The notes under the pieces: generated by a model
Database searches by the model: none
Told to the model about the DNA's origin: nothing
What the model saw: the letters and a program-made list of their open reading frames with translations, nothing else
Position numbers and translations under genes: made by a program
NCBI RefSeq assembly: GCF_009674485.1
Contig: NZ_WKJJ01000013.1
Coordinates: 124,001-188,000 of the forward strand
DNA: 64,000 nucleotides
Origin: Pseudoduganella rivuli
GTDB lineage: Bacteria > Pseudomonadota > Gammaproteobacteria > Burkholderiales > Burkholderiaceae_D
Direction: 5' to 3'
In this document: one piece after another, positions 50,227-58,636 of the stretch
Numbering within the stretch: the stretch's first letter is position 1
How the letters are laid out: each line of letters begins with the position of its first letter

Positions 50227-51384
50227 ATGAAAGCGATGATTCTGGCCGCAGGTAAGGGTACGCGCGTCCGTCCCCTGACTTACGATTTACCGAAACCAAT
50301 GATTCCGATCCTGGGCAAGCCTGTCATGGCTTACCTGGTCGAGCACCTGGCCCGCTTCGGCATCACGGAAATCATGGTCAACGTCAGTTACCTTCACGAA
50401 AAGATCGAAGAGTATTTCGGCGAAGGCCACCAGTTCGGCGTCCAGATCGGTTATTCCTTCGAAGGCTATACCAACAACGATGGCGAAGTGGTGCCGGAAC
50501 CGCTGGGTTCCGCAGGCGGCATGCGCAAGATCCAGGATTTCGGCCGTTTTTTTGATGAAACCACGATCGTGCTGTGCGGCGACGCCATCATCGACCTCGA
50601 CATCAAATCCGCCCTGTTCGAACACCGCCGCAAAGGTGCGCTGGCCACCGTCATCACGCGTGAAGTGCCGTGGGACAAGGTCTCGTCGTATGGCGTGGTG
50701 GTGACGGAAGACGATGGCCGCATCAAGGCGTTCCAGGAAAAGCCATCGCGGGAAACGGCGCTGTCGAACCTGGCGTCGACCGGCATCTACATCTTCGAGC
50801 CGCAGGTGCTGGAACTGATCCCCAACGACCGTCCGTTCGACATCGGTTCCGAACTGTTCCCGCTGCTGGTGGAAAAAGGCATGCCGTTCTACGCGCAGGC
50901 GCGCAAGTTCGACTGGATCGATATCGGCAGCGTCAAGGATTACTGGGAAGTGCTGCAAAGCGTGCTGCTGGGCGAAGTGGCCAACATGAAAGTGCCTGGC
51001 ATCCAGGTCGACGACGGCCTGTGGGTGGGCCTCAATACCAGCATCGACTGGAGCAACGGCACCCGCATCGAAGGGCCGGTCTACCTGGGATCCGGCGTCA
51101 AGGTCGATGCCGGCGCCTGCATCATCGGCCCGAGCTGGATCGGCCACGGCAGCCACATCTGCTCCGGCGCGGAAGTGGTGAAGAGTGTGTTGTTCGAATA
51201 TACTCGTGTGTTACCGGACGTTACGCTGGAAGAATTAATTGTCTTCAAAGACTATAGTGTCGACCGCGCCGGCGAAATGAAACATATTTCGCAGTATGAG
51301 CAGGGCGAGTGGGCCAATGCCCGCGACCGCCGCAGCCGCCGCCGGCAGGAAGAAGAAATGTCTCTTAAATTGGAACACGCTTAA
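50227..51384 (+). CDS. Sugar-1-phosphate nucleotidyltransferase (GDP-mannose pyrophosphorylase-like)
   Basis: A 385-residue protein with an N-terminal nucleotidyltransferase domain. It carries MILAAGKGTRVRPLTYDLPKPM, PLGSAGGMRK, LCGDAIIDLD, FQEKPSRETALSN and WIDIGSVKDYWE. A C-terminal left-handed beta-helix follows (VGLNTSIDWSNGTRIEG and IIGPSWIGHGSHI). The likely reaction is NTP + hexose-1-phosphate to NDP-hexose; the mannose/GDP assignment is by resemblance. A basic tail (RDRRSRRRQEEE) ends it. CAAGGAG before ATG 50227 decides the start over TTG 50203. manC begins two bases later. Confidence 0.85.
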   Translation: MKAMILAAGKGTRVRPLTYDLPKPMIPILGKPVMAYLVEHLARFGITEIMVNVSYLHEKIEEYFGEGHQFGVQIGYSFEGYTNNDGEVVPEPLGSAGGMRKIQDFGRFFDETTIVLCGDAIIDLDIKSALFEHRRKGALATVITREVPWDKVSSYGVVVTEDDGRIKAFQEKPSRETALSNLASTGIYIFEPQVLELIPNDRPFDIGSELFPLLVEKGMPFYAQARKFDWIDIGSVKDYWEVLQSVLLGEVANMKVPGIQVDDGLWVGLNTSIDWSNGTRIEGPVYLGSGVKVDAGACIIGPSWIGHGSHICSGAEVVKSVLFEYTRVLPDVTLEELIVFKDYSVDRAGEMKHISQYEQGEWANARDRRSRRRQEEEMSLKLEHA

Positions 51385-51386
51385 TA

Positions 51387-52808
51387 ATGAAAATTTATCC
51401 GATCATCCTGTCCGGCGGCGCTGGCACACGTTTGTGGCCGTTGTCGCGGGCAGTGTTGCCGAAGCAGTTGCTGCCGCTCGTTACTGAAAAAACCATGTTG
51501 CAGGAAACCGCGCTGCGTGTTTCCGGTGTTGCTGAAATGCAAGCGCCGCTGATCGTCTGCGGCAACGACCACCGCTTCCTGGTGGCCGAGCAAATGCGTG
51601 AAGCGCACATCAAGCCGCTGGCCATCCTGCTGGAGCCGGTCGGCCGCAACACGGCGCCGGCAGTGGCGGCGGCCGCCAACTATGTGAAGGCAATCGATGC
51701 GGATGCAATGATGCTGGTGCTGCCGGCGGACCACGTGATCAATGACGTCGCGGCGTTCCACGCCGCTGTCGGCCGTGCCGCCGCGCTGGCGCACGAAGGC
51801 GCGCTGGCCACGTTCGGCATCGTGCCGACGGCGCCGGAAACGGGTTATGGCTACATCAAGAGTGGCGCCCTGGTCAAAGGCGCGGCAGGCGACGGCTATC
51901 AGGTCGAACGTTTCGTGGAAAAGCCGGACCGCGCCACGGCGGAAACGTTCGTCAAGGCCGGCACGTATTTCTGGAACAGCGGCATGTTCCTGTTCCGCGC
52001 CGATGCGTATCTGCGCGAGCTGGAGCAATATGCGCCGGAGATGGCGAAAGCAGCCGCGGCTGCCGTGCAAAACGATTACAGCGACCTGGATTTCTGCCGC
52101 CTCGATGAAGCGGCGTTCACGGCCAGCCCGTCCGATTCGATCGATTACGCGGTGATGGAAAAGACCAAGCACGCGGTCGTGGTGCCGGCCGATATCGGTT
52201 GGAGCGACGTCGGTTCGTGGTCGGCGCTGCATGAGGTGCAGCAGAAGGACAGCAACGGCAACGTCACGCGCGGCGATGTGTACCTCGACGGCGTGTCCGG
52301 TTCGCTGGTGCGCGCCGAATCGCGCATCGTGGCCGTGGTGGGCGTCAAGGACGTGGTCGTGGTGGAAACCAATGACGCCGTGCTGGTGGCCCACAAGGAC
52401 CAGGTGCAGCGCGTCAAGCAGATCGTCGACCACTTGAAATCGCAGGACCGCACGGAACACCTGATGCACCGTAAAGTGTTCCGTCCGTGGGGCAGCTACG
52501 AAGGCATCGACGTGGGCGACCGCTTCCAGGTCAAGCGCATCATCGTCAACCCGGGCGGCAAATTGTCGCTGCAAATGCACCATCACCGCGCGGAACACTG
52601 GGTGGTGGTGTCCGGCACGGCGCGCGTCACGTGCGGCGACGAAGTCAAGCTGTTGACGGAAAACGAATCCACGTATATCCCGATCGGCATGAACCACCGC
52701 CTGGAGAATCCGGGCAAGGTGCCGCTGCACTTGATCGAAGTGCAGTCCGGCAGCTACCTGGGCGAAGACGATATCGTGCGTTTCGAGGATGTCTATCAGC
52801 GCACCTGA
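51387..52808 (+). CDS. manC: Mannose-1-phosphate guanylyltransferase / mannose-6-phosphate isomerase
   Basis: A 473-residue bifunctional type-II enzyme making GDP-mannose. The N-domain has IILSGGAGTRLWPLSRAVLPKQ, LLEPVGRNTAPAV, FVEKPDRATAE, WNSGMFLFRAD and DIGWSDVGSWSAL. The C-terminal cupin has VFRPWGSYEGI, KLSLQMHHHRAEHWVVVSGTA, and the metal-binding His/Glu set. Length is normal. It follows the other nucleotidyltransferase by two bases and its last 20 bases overlap the next gene. Confidence 0.95.
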   Translation: MKIYPIILSGGAGTRLWPLSRAVLPKQLLPLVTEKTMLQETALRVSGVAEMQAPLIVCGNDHRFLVAEQMREAHIKPLAILLEPVGRNTAPAVAAAANYVKAIDADAMMLVLPADHVINDVAAFHAAVGRAAALAHEGALATFGIVPTAPETGYGYIKSGALVKGAAGDGYQVERFVEKPDRATAETFVKAGTYFWNSGMFLFRADAYLRELEQYAPEMAKAAAAAVQNDYSDLDFCRLDEAAFTASPSDSIDYAVMEKTKHAVVVPADIGWSDVGSWSALHEVQQKDSNGNVTRGDVYLDGVSGSLVRAESRIVAVVGVKDVVVVETNDAVLVAHKDQVQRVKQIVDHLKSQDRTEHLMHRKVFRPWGSYEGIDVGDRFQVKRIIVNPGGKLSLQMHHHRAEHWVVVSGTARVTCGDEVKLLTENESTYIPIGMNHRLENPGKVPLHLIEVQSGSYLGEDDIVRFEDVYQRT

Positions 52809-53862
52809 TCTCCGCAACGCTGCGGCCGGGATAAGGCGGGGCGCGATGCTGGCCGTGGCCCTGGCATTTCTCCCGGCGGCCCACCCGGCGCGGGCGCAAT
52901 CGCCCCGCCTGCCCACGGCATTGCAGCCGCCGCAGCTGGCCGTGATCGTCAATGACGACGATCCGGACAGCGTCGCCATCGCCGAACAGTACCGCGCCAG
53001 GCGCGCCATCCCCGAAGAGAACATCGTCCATGTGCGGATTCCCGGCAAACCGCGCAAGATGGACGCCGCGCAATTTGCCCGGCTGAAGCAGGAAATCGAC
53101 AGCCGCCTGACTTCCCGCATCCAGGCTGTGCTGATGGCATGGACCGCGCCATATGCGGTCGAATGCCAGGGCATTACCGCCGCTTATACGCTGGGCTTCG
53201 ACCCCGCGCTGTGCAGCAAGCCTTGCGGACCCGGCAAGCCCAGCCCGTATTTCAATACGCCATCGCGCCAGCCGTACACGGATTTCGGCATGCGCATTTC
53301 CATGCTGCTGCCCGCCTCGGAACGGGAACTGGCCACCGCGCTGATCGCGCGCGGCATCGCCGCCACCGCGCAGGCCAAGCCGCCCCGTGCGGGTGCCTAT
53401 TACGTGCTGACGCCGGACAAGGCGCGCAACAGCCGCGCACCGTTCTTTCCACGTCCCGGCATGCTGAAAGGGAAAGACGTGGAAATGCGCGTGATCCAGG
53501 GCGCGGCGCTGGAAAATGCGGACGACGTCCTGGTGTATCAGATCGGCGCGGCCACCGTCGGCAAACTCGATACCGTGCATTTCGTGCCCGGCGCGCTGGC
53601 CGACCACCTGACGTCGCTGGGCGGCGATTTGCTGGGCTCGACGCAAATGAGCAGCCTGCGCTGGCTGGAGGCGGGCGCCACGGCCAGCTATGGCGCCGTC
53701 AGCGAGCCATGTAATTACTGGCAAAAGTTTCCCCATCCCGCCGTGCTGCTATCGCGCTATGTGCGCGGCGACAGTGCAATCGAAGCGTATTGGAAAAGCG
53801 TGGCCTGGCCCGCGCAGGGCGTGTTCATCGGCGAGCCGCTGGCCGCGCCGTATCACAACTGA
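52789..53862 (+). CDS. TIGR03790-family secreted protein
   Basis: A 357-residue exported protein of unknown function, recognisable as the TIGR03790 family. Marks are LAVIVNDDDPDSVAIAEQYRARRAIPEENIVHV, VLMAWTAPYAVECQGITAAYTLGF and the late WLEAGATASYGAVSEPCNYWQKFPHPAV. The family turns up with PEP-CTERM/exosortase systems and various cell-surface loci. The signal region (RRGAMLAVALAFLPAAHPARAQ) supports ATG 52789, inside manC; ATG 52846 is the alternative. It closes the exopolysaccharide locus. Confidence 0.8.
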   Translation: MSISAPDLRNAAAGIRRGAMLAVALAFLPAAHPARAQSPRLPTALQPPQLAVIVNDDDPDSVAIAEQYRARRAIPEENIVHVRIPGKPRKMDAAQFARLKQEIDSRLTSRIQAVLMAWTAPYAVECQGITAAYTLGFDPALCSKPCGPGKPSPYFNTPSRQPYTDFGMRISMLLPASERELATALIARGIAATAQAKPPRAGAYYVLTPDKARNSRAPFFPRPGMLKGKDVEMRVIQGAALENADDVLVYQIGAATVGKLDTVHFVPGALADHLTSLGGDLLGSTQMSSLRWLEAGATASYGAVSEPCNYWQKFPHPAVLLSRYVRGDSAIEAYWKSVAWPAQGVFIGEPLAAPYHN

Positions 53863-54099
53863 CACGCCGGCCACTGTTGTATCCATGCTCATAACGCATG
53901 GAGTGCAGCCTCTAATTTCACATTGCAAGCCCCGTGAAACCCGCATTGCTGTGTGGTTTCCTGTGTGCATTAGTCCGTTCGGATCAATGTCGTGTCATTA
54001 ACGCGTCATGTGCTTCTATTAATATGCAAAACATAACAATAAGTACATTTTGTTAATGTTGGCGCCGCCAGCAGCCGCCCCTCACCACAGGAATTCCAA
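53863..54099 (+). promoter_or_regulatory. Non-coding gap before the nuclease gene, two small inverted repeats
   Basis: CCATGC/GCATGG (53883-53901, 7-base loop) lies after the TIGR03790 gene without a T run. TAACAA/TTGTTA (54034-54055) lies in a very AT-rich stretch about 45 bases before the nuclease start. The latter is a likely promoter/operator region. No gene is seen. Confidence 0.35.
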
Positions 54100-57099
54100 A
54101 TGAAACAACACACCTTGCACGCCATGCCGGGACGCATGACCGTTCTGGCAGCCTTGCTGGCAGGCTTGTCCGCCCCGGCATTTGCCGCTTCTGAAAACAT
54201 TGTCATCAGCCAGGTCTATGGCGCGGGCGGCAATGGCACCGGCGCCACCGGCGCGGTCCTCAAGCATGATTACATCGAGCTGTTCAACCGTGGTTCCACG
54301 GCGGTATCGCTCAATGGCTGGAGCGTGCAATATGCGTCGTCCACCGGCACGTCGTGGCAAGTGACGCCGCTGACCAACGTGACGCTGGAACCGGGCCAGT
54401 ATTACCTGGTGCAGGAAGCGGCCGGCGCGGGCGGCACGGCCAGCACCGTGGTGGCGGACAAAGTGGGCACCATTGCGATGGCGGCGGCCTCGGGCAAGGT
54501 GGCGCTGGTGTCCAGCACGACGGCGCTGACGGGCGGCAACCCAACGGGCGGCACGGTGGTCGACTTCGTCGGCTACGGCGGCGCCAACGCGTTTGAAGGC
54601 GCGGGCCCGACGGCCACGCTGGGCAACCTGCTGTCCGCCTATCGCGGCAACGACGGTTGCGTGGAAACCGACAACAACAACACTGACTTCGCGACGGCAG
54701 TACCGGCGCCGCGCAACACGGTGACGGAAAAACGCCTGTGCTCCGTGACGCCGCAAAAACCGATCGTGGCCACCTGTCCGTCGGCGCTGGCGCTGGCGCA
54801 AGGCTATGCCGGCAGCGCGGCGCTGTCCGCCACCGACCTGGACGGTATCGTCAATGGCGCCACGATTTCGTCGGGCGCAATGACCGGCCTGTCGCTGACC
54901 GGCTTCACGGCGGCGTCGGAAGAGGGCGGCACCGCCACCGTCAGCCTGACGGCGGCCGACAGCCTCGCGGTTGGAAATTACCCGGTGACGGTGCAGTTCA
55001 CCAACAACCAGGGCCAGACCGGTTCCTGCCCGCTGACGGTGAAAATTTCCGGCCTGGCTGCCGTGACGAAAACCATCCCTGAAATCCAGGGTTCCGGCGC
55101 CACCAGCCCGTACAACAATACCGCGCAAACCACGGAAGGTATCGTGACCCTGAAAGTGGGCACCGGCTTCTTCCTGCAGGATATGAACGGCGACGGCAAT
55201 CCGGACACGTCGGACGGCATCTTCATTTACACGGCCAACAGCCCGGCCAACGTGCAGGCGGGTGACAAGGTGCGCGTGACGGGCACGGTGACGGAATACA
55301 CGCCGACCGGCGCCTCCCGTTCGTACACGGAAATCAAGGATGTGACGGCGGCCGTCGTCATGGCGACCGGCTACACCATTACGTCAACCAACGTGGTGCT
55401 GGGCGATAACCTGGCCAAAGTGGAAGGCATGCTGGTCAACTTCACGCAGCCGCTGACCGTCAACCAGGTGGAGTTCCTGGGCGACCGTGGCGAAGTCACG
55501 CTGGCCAATGGCCGCCTGGAAGTGCCGACCAACCGCTATCCGGCCCGCACTGCGGAAGCGTACGCGCTGGCCGCATCGAACGCGGCCGGCATGATCGTGC
55601 TGGATGACGGCATCTTCACCACGCCAACCACGATTCCGTACATCGGCCAGGACAACACGCTGCGCGTGGGCGACACCGTCACCAGCCTGACCGGCGTGAT
55701 CGACTTCGGCGCCATCGGCGGCGGCGGCGCGGCCTTCAAGCTGCAGCCGGTGGCCGCACCGCAATTCTCGCGCACCAATCCGCGCGAAGATGCGCCAGCC
55801 CTGCCGCTTGGCAACGTCAAGGTGGCCAGCGCCAACGTGCTGAACTTCTTCACCACGTTTGCCAACGGCACCGACGTCGAAGGCCGCACGGGCCAGGGCT
55901 GCAAGATCGGCAATACCACGTCGGCCGGCAATTGCCGCGGCGCCAACAACCTGACGGAATTCATCCGCCAGCGCGACAAGATCGTGGCCAAGCTGAAGGC
56001 CATCGACGCGGACGTGGTCGGCCTGATGGAAATCCAGAACAATGGCGAATATGCGGTGACGTACCTGACCAATGCGCTGAACGCCGCCATCGGCGCGCCA
56101 GTGTATGCGGTGGTGCCGGCGCCGGCCGCATCGGGCACCGATGCGATCCGCGTGGCCATGATTTACAAGCCATCCAAACTGACCCTGGTGGGCGGCGCGC
56201 TGTCCGATGGCGACGCCATCAACAACCGCGCACCGATGGCGCAAACCTTCACGGCCGCCAACGGCGAAAAATTCTCGCTGATCGTCAACCACCTGAAATC
56301 CAAAGGCAGCTGCCCGAATTCCGGCGCGGATGCCGACCAGGGTGACAGCCAGGGCTGCTGGAACGCCAACCGCATCCTGCAGGCACAGCGCCTGGTCAAC
56401 ACCTTCGTGCCGCAAGTGGTGGCAGCGGCCGGTGATCCGGACGTGCTGCTGATCGGCGACATGAACTCGTACGGCATGGAAGACCCGATCGCCACCATGA
56501 CCGGCGCGGGCTTCGTCAACCAGCTGGAACGCTTCATCCGCCCGAACGGCACGCCGTATTCGTACGTCTTCGGCAGCAACAGCGGTTACCTGGACCACGC
56601 GCTGGCCAGTGCGGCGCTGAGCCCGCAAGTGGCGGGCGCCGCCGAGTGGCACGTCAATGCGGACGAACCGACCGTGATCGACTACAACCTGGAATCAAAG
56701 CCGCAAGACTTGTACACGGCGCTGCCATACCGCGCGTCGGACCACGATCCGGTCGTCGTCAGCCTGAATCTGCAGCCGAAGTTCGTCGATGTGACGGGCA
56801 GTGTGCGCCTGACGCAGCAGGGCGCCGCGTATAACCGCGTGACGCTGAAATATGTTGCGGCGGTGACCATCACCAACACCAGCAATGCACCGCTGACCGG
56901 TCCGTTCCAGCTGAAGCTCAATGGCCTGACCGCCGGCCTCACGCTGGACAATGCCAACGGCATGTACGAGGGCGCGCCTTACGTCACGGTGAACACGACG
57001 CTGGCGCCAGGCGCCGTCATCAATGTGCCGCTGACGTTCTCGGGCCCGGCACGCCTGATGGTGACGTACACGCCGAAGTTCTATCGCGGCTCGTTCTGA
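54100..57099 (+). CDS. Secreted ExeM/NucH-type endonuclease with lamin-tail domain
   Basis: A 999-residue exported protein. A signal peptide ends near PAFAA. Next is a lamin-tail domain (about 25-145; ENIVISQVYGAGG and HDYIELFNRG). A middle part has an OB-like region (TEGIVTLKVGTGFFLQDMNGDGNPDTSDGIF). An endonuclease/exonuclease/phosphatase domain follows (about 570-885) with KVASANVLNFF, DVVGLMEIQNNGEYAV, SLIVNHLKSKGSCP, LLIGDMNSYG and the catalytic ASDHDPVV. The architecture is that of ExeM/NucH nucleases that degrade extracellular DNA in biofilms. The tail (about 890-999) is a beta-rich domain without a sorting signal. Confidence 0.92.
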   Translation: MKQHTLHAMPGRMTVLAALLAGLSAPAFAASENIVISQVYGAGGNGTGATGAVLKHDYIELFNRGSTAVSLNGWSVQYASSTGTSWQVTPLTNVTLEPGQYYLVQEAAGAGGTASTVVADKVGTIAMAAASGKVALVSSTTALTGGNPTGGTVVDFVGYGGANAFEGAGPTATLGNLLSAYRGNDGCVETDNNNTDFATAVPAPRNTVTEKRLCSVTPQKPIVATCPSALALAQGYAGSAALSATDLDGIVNGATISSGAMTGLSLTGFTAASEEGGTATVSLTAADSLAVGNYPVTVQFTNNQGQTGSCPLTVKISGLAAVTKTIPEIQGSGATSPYNNTAQTTEGIVTLKVGTGFFLQDMNGDGNPDTSDGIFIYTANSPANVQAGDKVRVTGTVTEYTPTGASRSYTEIKDVTAAVVMATGYTITSTNVVLGDNLAKVEGMLVNFTQPLTVNQVEFLGDRGEVTLANGRLEVPTNRYPARTAEAYALAASNAAGMIVLDDGIFTTPTTIPYIGQDNTLRVGDTVTSLTGVIDFGAIGGGGAAFKLQPVAAPQFSRTNPREDAPALPLGNVKVASANVLNFFTTFANGTDVEGRTGQGCKIGNTTSAGNCRGANNLTEFIRQRDKIVAKLKAIDADVVGLMEIQNNGEYAVTYLTNALNAAIGAPVYAVVPAPAASGTDAIRVAMIYKPSKLTLVGGALSDGDAINNRAPMAQTFTAANGEKFSLIVNHLKSKGSCPNSGADADQGDSQGCWNANRILQAQRLVNTFVPQVVAAAGDPDVLLIGDMNSYGMEDPIATMTGAGFVNQLERFIRPNGTPYSYVFGSNSGYLDHALASAALSPQVAGAAEWHVNADEPTVIDYNLESKPQDLYTALPYRASDHDPVVVSLNLQPKFVDVTGSVRLTQQGAAYNRVTLKYVAAVTITNTSNAPLTGPFQLKLNGLTAGLTLDNANGMYEGAPYVTVNTTLAPGAVINVPLTFSGPARLMVTYTPKFYRGSF

Positions 57100-57121
57100 A
57101 TTTAATCGCTAGGAAAAGAAA

Positions 57122-57724
57122 ATGATCAATACCTTCATGCATTTCGTGCGCCGCGCGGCGCTGGCCGTGGCGCTGGCCGCCACCAGCAGCCTGGCCGTCG
57201 CCGGCACCATCCATGTGTCCATCGACAGCAGCGCATTCGATACCGATACCGGTTACCTGGATATGTACATGTCCGCCACCACCGGCGTGCCGCTGGCCAC
57301 CGCGACGATTTCCAACCTCACCGGTTTCGACAAGTCGAGCCGCGATGACTTCTGGAGCTTTGGTTTCACTGAAACCGCCGATGGCTATGTGCTGCGCAAC
57401 GATACGCTGAACGACCTGTTGCATGCGGTCAGCTTCGGCGGCGAACTGGCGTTCGACGTGACGTTTGCCGGCGATTTCGACAAGGACATCTCGTATGTCT
57501 CGCACCTGTTCATCTCGGCATTCGACAGCGACTTCCTGCCACTGGGCCAGTTCGATCCGCGCACCAATGCATTGCTGGACTTGACGTGGACCCCGTCGCA
57601 AACCGAAGGCGGCCAAGGCAGCGTCGGCACCGTGCCGGAACCCGGCATCTGGCTGCTGATGGGCACGGGCGCCATCGGCATGGCGCTGGCGCGCCGCCGC
57701 CGTACCGGCAAGCAAGCAGCCTGA
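57122..57724 (+). CDS. Short PEP-CTERM protein
   Basis: A 200-residue exported protein. The signal peptide ends at AVAG; the body is one beta-rich domain starting IHVSIDSSAFDTDTGYLDMYMS. The tail has the sorting signal: VPEPG, the hydrophobic ILLMGTGAIGMALA-type stretch (read WLLMGTGAIGMALA) and RRRRTGK. It lies 22 bases after the nuclease with AGGAAAAG upstream and ends before a strong terminator, so the two are probably co-transcribed. It resembles a group of small NCBI-named PEP-CTERM families; function unknown. Likely XrtB substrate. Confidence 0.88.
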   Translation: MINTFMHFVRRAALAVALAATSSLAVAGTIHVSIDSSAFDTDTGYLDMYMSATTGVPLATATISNLTGFDKSSRDDFWSFGFTETADGYVLRNDTLNDLLHAVSFGGELAFDVTFAGDFDKDISYVSHLFISAFDSDFLPLGQFDPRTNALLDLTWTPSQTEGGQGSVGTVPEPGIWLLMGTGAIGMALARRRRTGKQAA

Positions 57725-57768
57725 GCTTGTTGTAAAAGCGCACCATCGCGTGCGCGCTGACACCGTCA

Positions 57769-57808
57769 AAAAACGCACTGCTTTTCATAGGGCAGTGCGT
57801 TTTTCTTT
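57769..57808 (+). terminator. Strong intrinsic terminator after the PEP-CTERM gene
   Basis: AAAAACGCACTGC (57769-57781) pairs with GCAGTGCGTTTTT (57792-57804) around a 10-base loop, and the T run continues as TTTTCTTT. The A run on the left would also allow some termination from the other strand. Confidence 0.92.
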
Positions 57809-57931
57809 CTGTTGCTGAGGGCGCGCAGATTTAGACGAAATTTGAATCAAACTTCTATTTAAATTGTATTAGTGCTGACAAGCAGGGGTAATGCATAGTT
57901 AAATTCTGCCTTTTTTCATCACTGGTGCATC

Positions 57932-58636
57932 ATGCCTGCCCGGATACTTGTATTAGACAGCGACCCTGCAGTCCAAGATCTGATGTCGCTGAACCTGCGC
58001 CAGGCCGGCCACGAGCCGGCTTGCCTCGCGGATGCTGAAAGCGCATTACTACAATTTGAAGATTTCCTGCCTGACCTGTTGCTGGTGGAATGGGAATTGC
58101 CCGGCCAGTCCGGCCTGTCGCTGACCCGCCGTCTGCGCGCACTGCCGCGCACGCGCGATTTGCCCATCATCATGGTGACGGCCCGCGCAGCCGAGGCGGA
58201 CCGCATCATGGCGCTCGAATGCGGCGCCGACGATGTCATGACCAAGCCCTTCAGCCCCCGCGAAATGCTGGCGCGCATGCATGCGGTGCTGCGCCGCCGC
58301 CAGCCGCATGCATCGCCCGGGGCCGTGCAAATGGCAGGCTTGCGGCTCGATCCCGGCACCTTGCGCGTGATGGCGGGAGAACGGCAAGTGCCGCTGGGCC
58401 GCGTGGAATTTCGCCTGCTCAACTTCCTGATGCAGCACCCGGAGCGCGTGCACAGCCGCGCCCACTTGCTGGACCAGGTGTGGGGCCGCCACGTCTACCT
58501 CGACGAACGTACCGTTGACGCCCACGTGGGCCGCCTGCGCAGCGCGCTGCAACCGTCCGGGCATCACGACCATATCGAAACCGTGCGCGGCAGCGGCTAC
58601 CGCTTCGTTGCGTGGGATGCTTCCTGCGCTGCCTGA
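57932..58636 (+). CDS. OmpR/PhoB-type regulator with degenerate receiver
   Basis: A 234-residue regulator: receiver (1-120) and winged helix (about 135-230; VEFRLLNFLMQHPERVHSRAHLLDQVWG, then DERTVDAHVGRLRSAL and VRGSGYRF). In the receiver the phosphoacceptor Asp is Glu53 (LLLVEWELPG), and the acidic metal site reads D9-S10-D11 instead of two adjacent acids. Thr83 and Lys105 are kept. It is therefore unlikely to be switched by phosphorylation. No sensor kinase adjoins it. Its stop overlaps the start of epsA by one base, so both regulators are made together. A 123-base AT-rich gap upstream should hold the promoter. Confidence 0.92.
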   Translation: MPARILVLDSDPAVQDLMSLNLRQAGHEPACLADAESALLQFEDFLPDLLLVEWELPGQSGLSLTRRLRALPRTRDLPIIMVTARAAEADRIMALECGADDVMTKPFSPREMLARMHAVLRRRQPHASPGAVQMAGLRLDPGTLRVMAGERQVPLGRVEFRLLNFLMQHPERVHSRAHLLDQVWGRHVYLDERTVDAHVGRLRSALQPSGHHDHIETVRGSGYRFVAWDASCAA

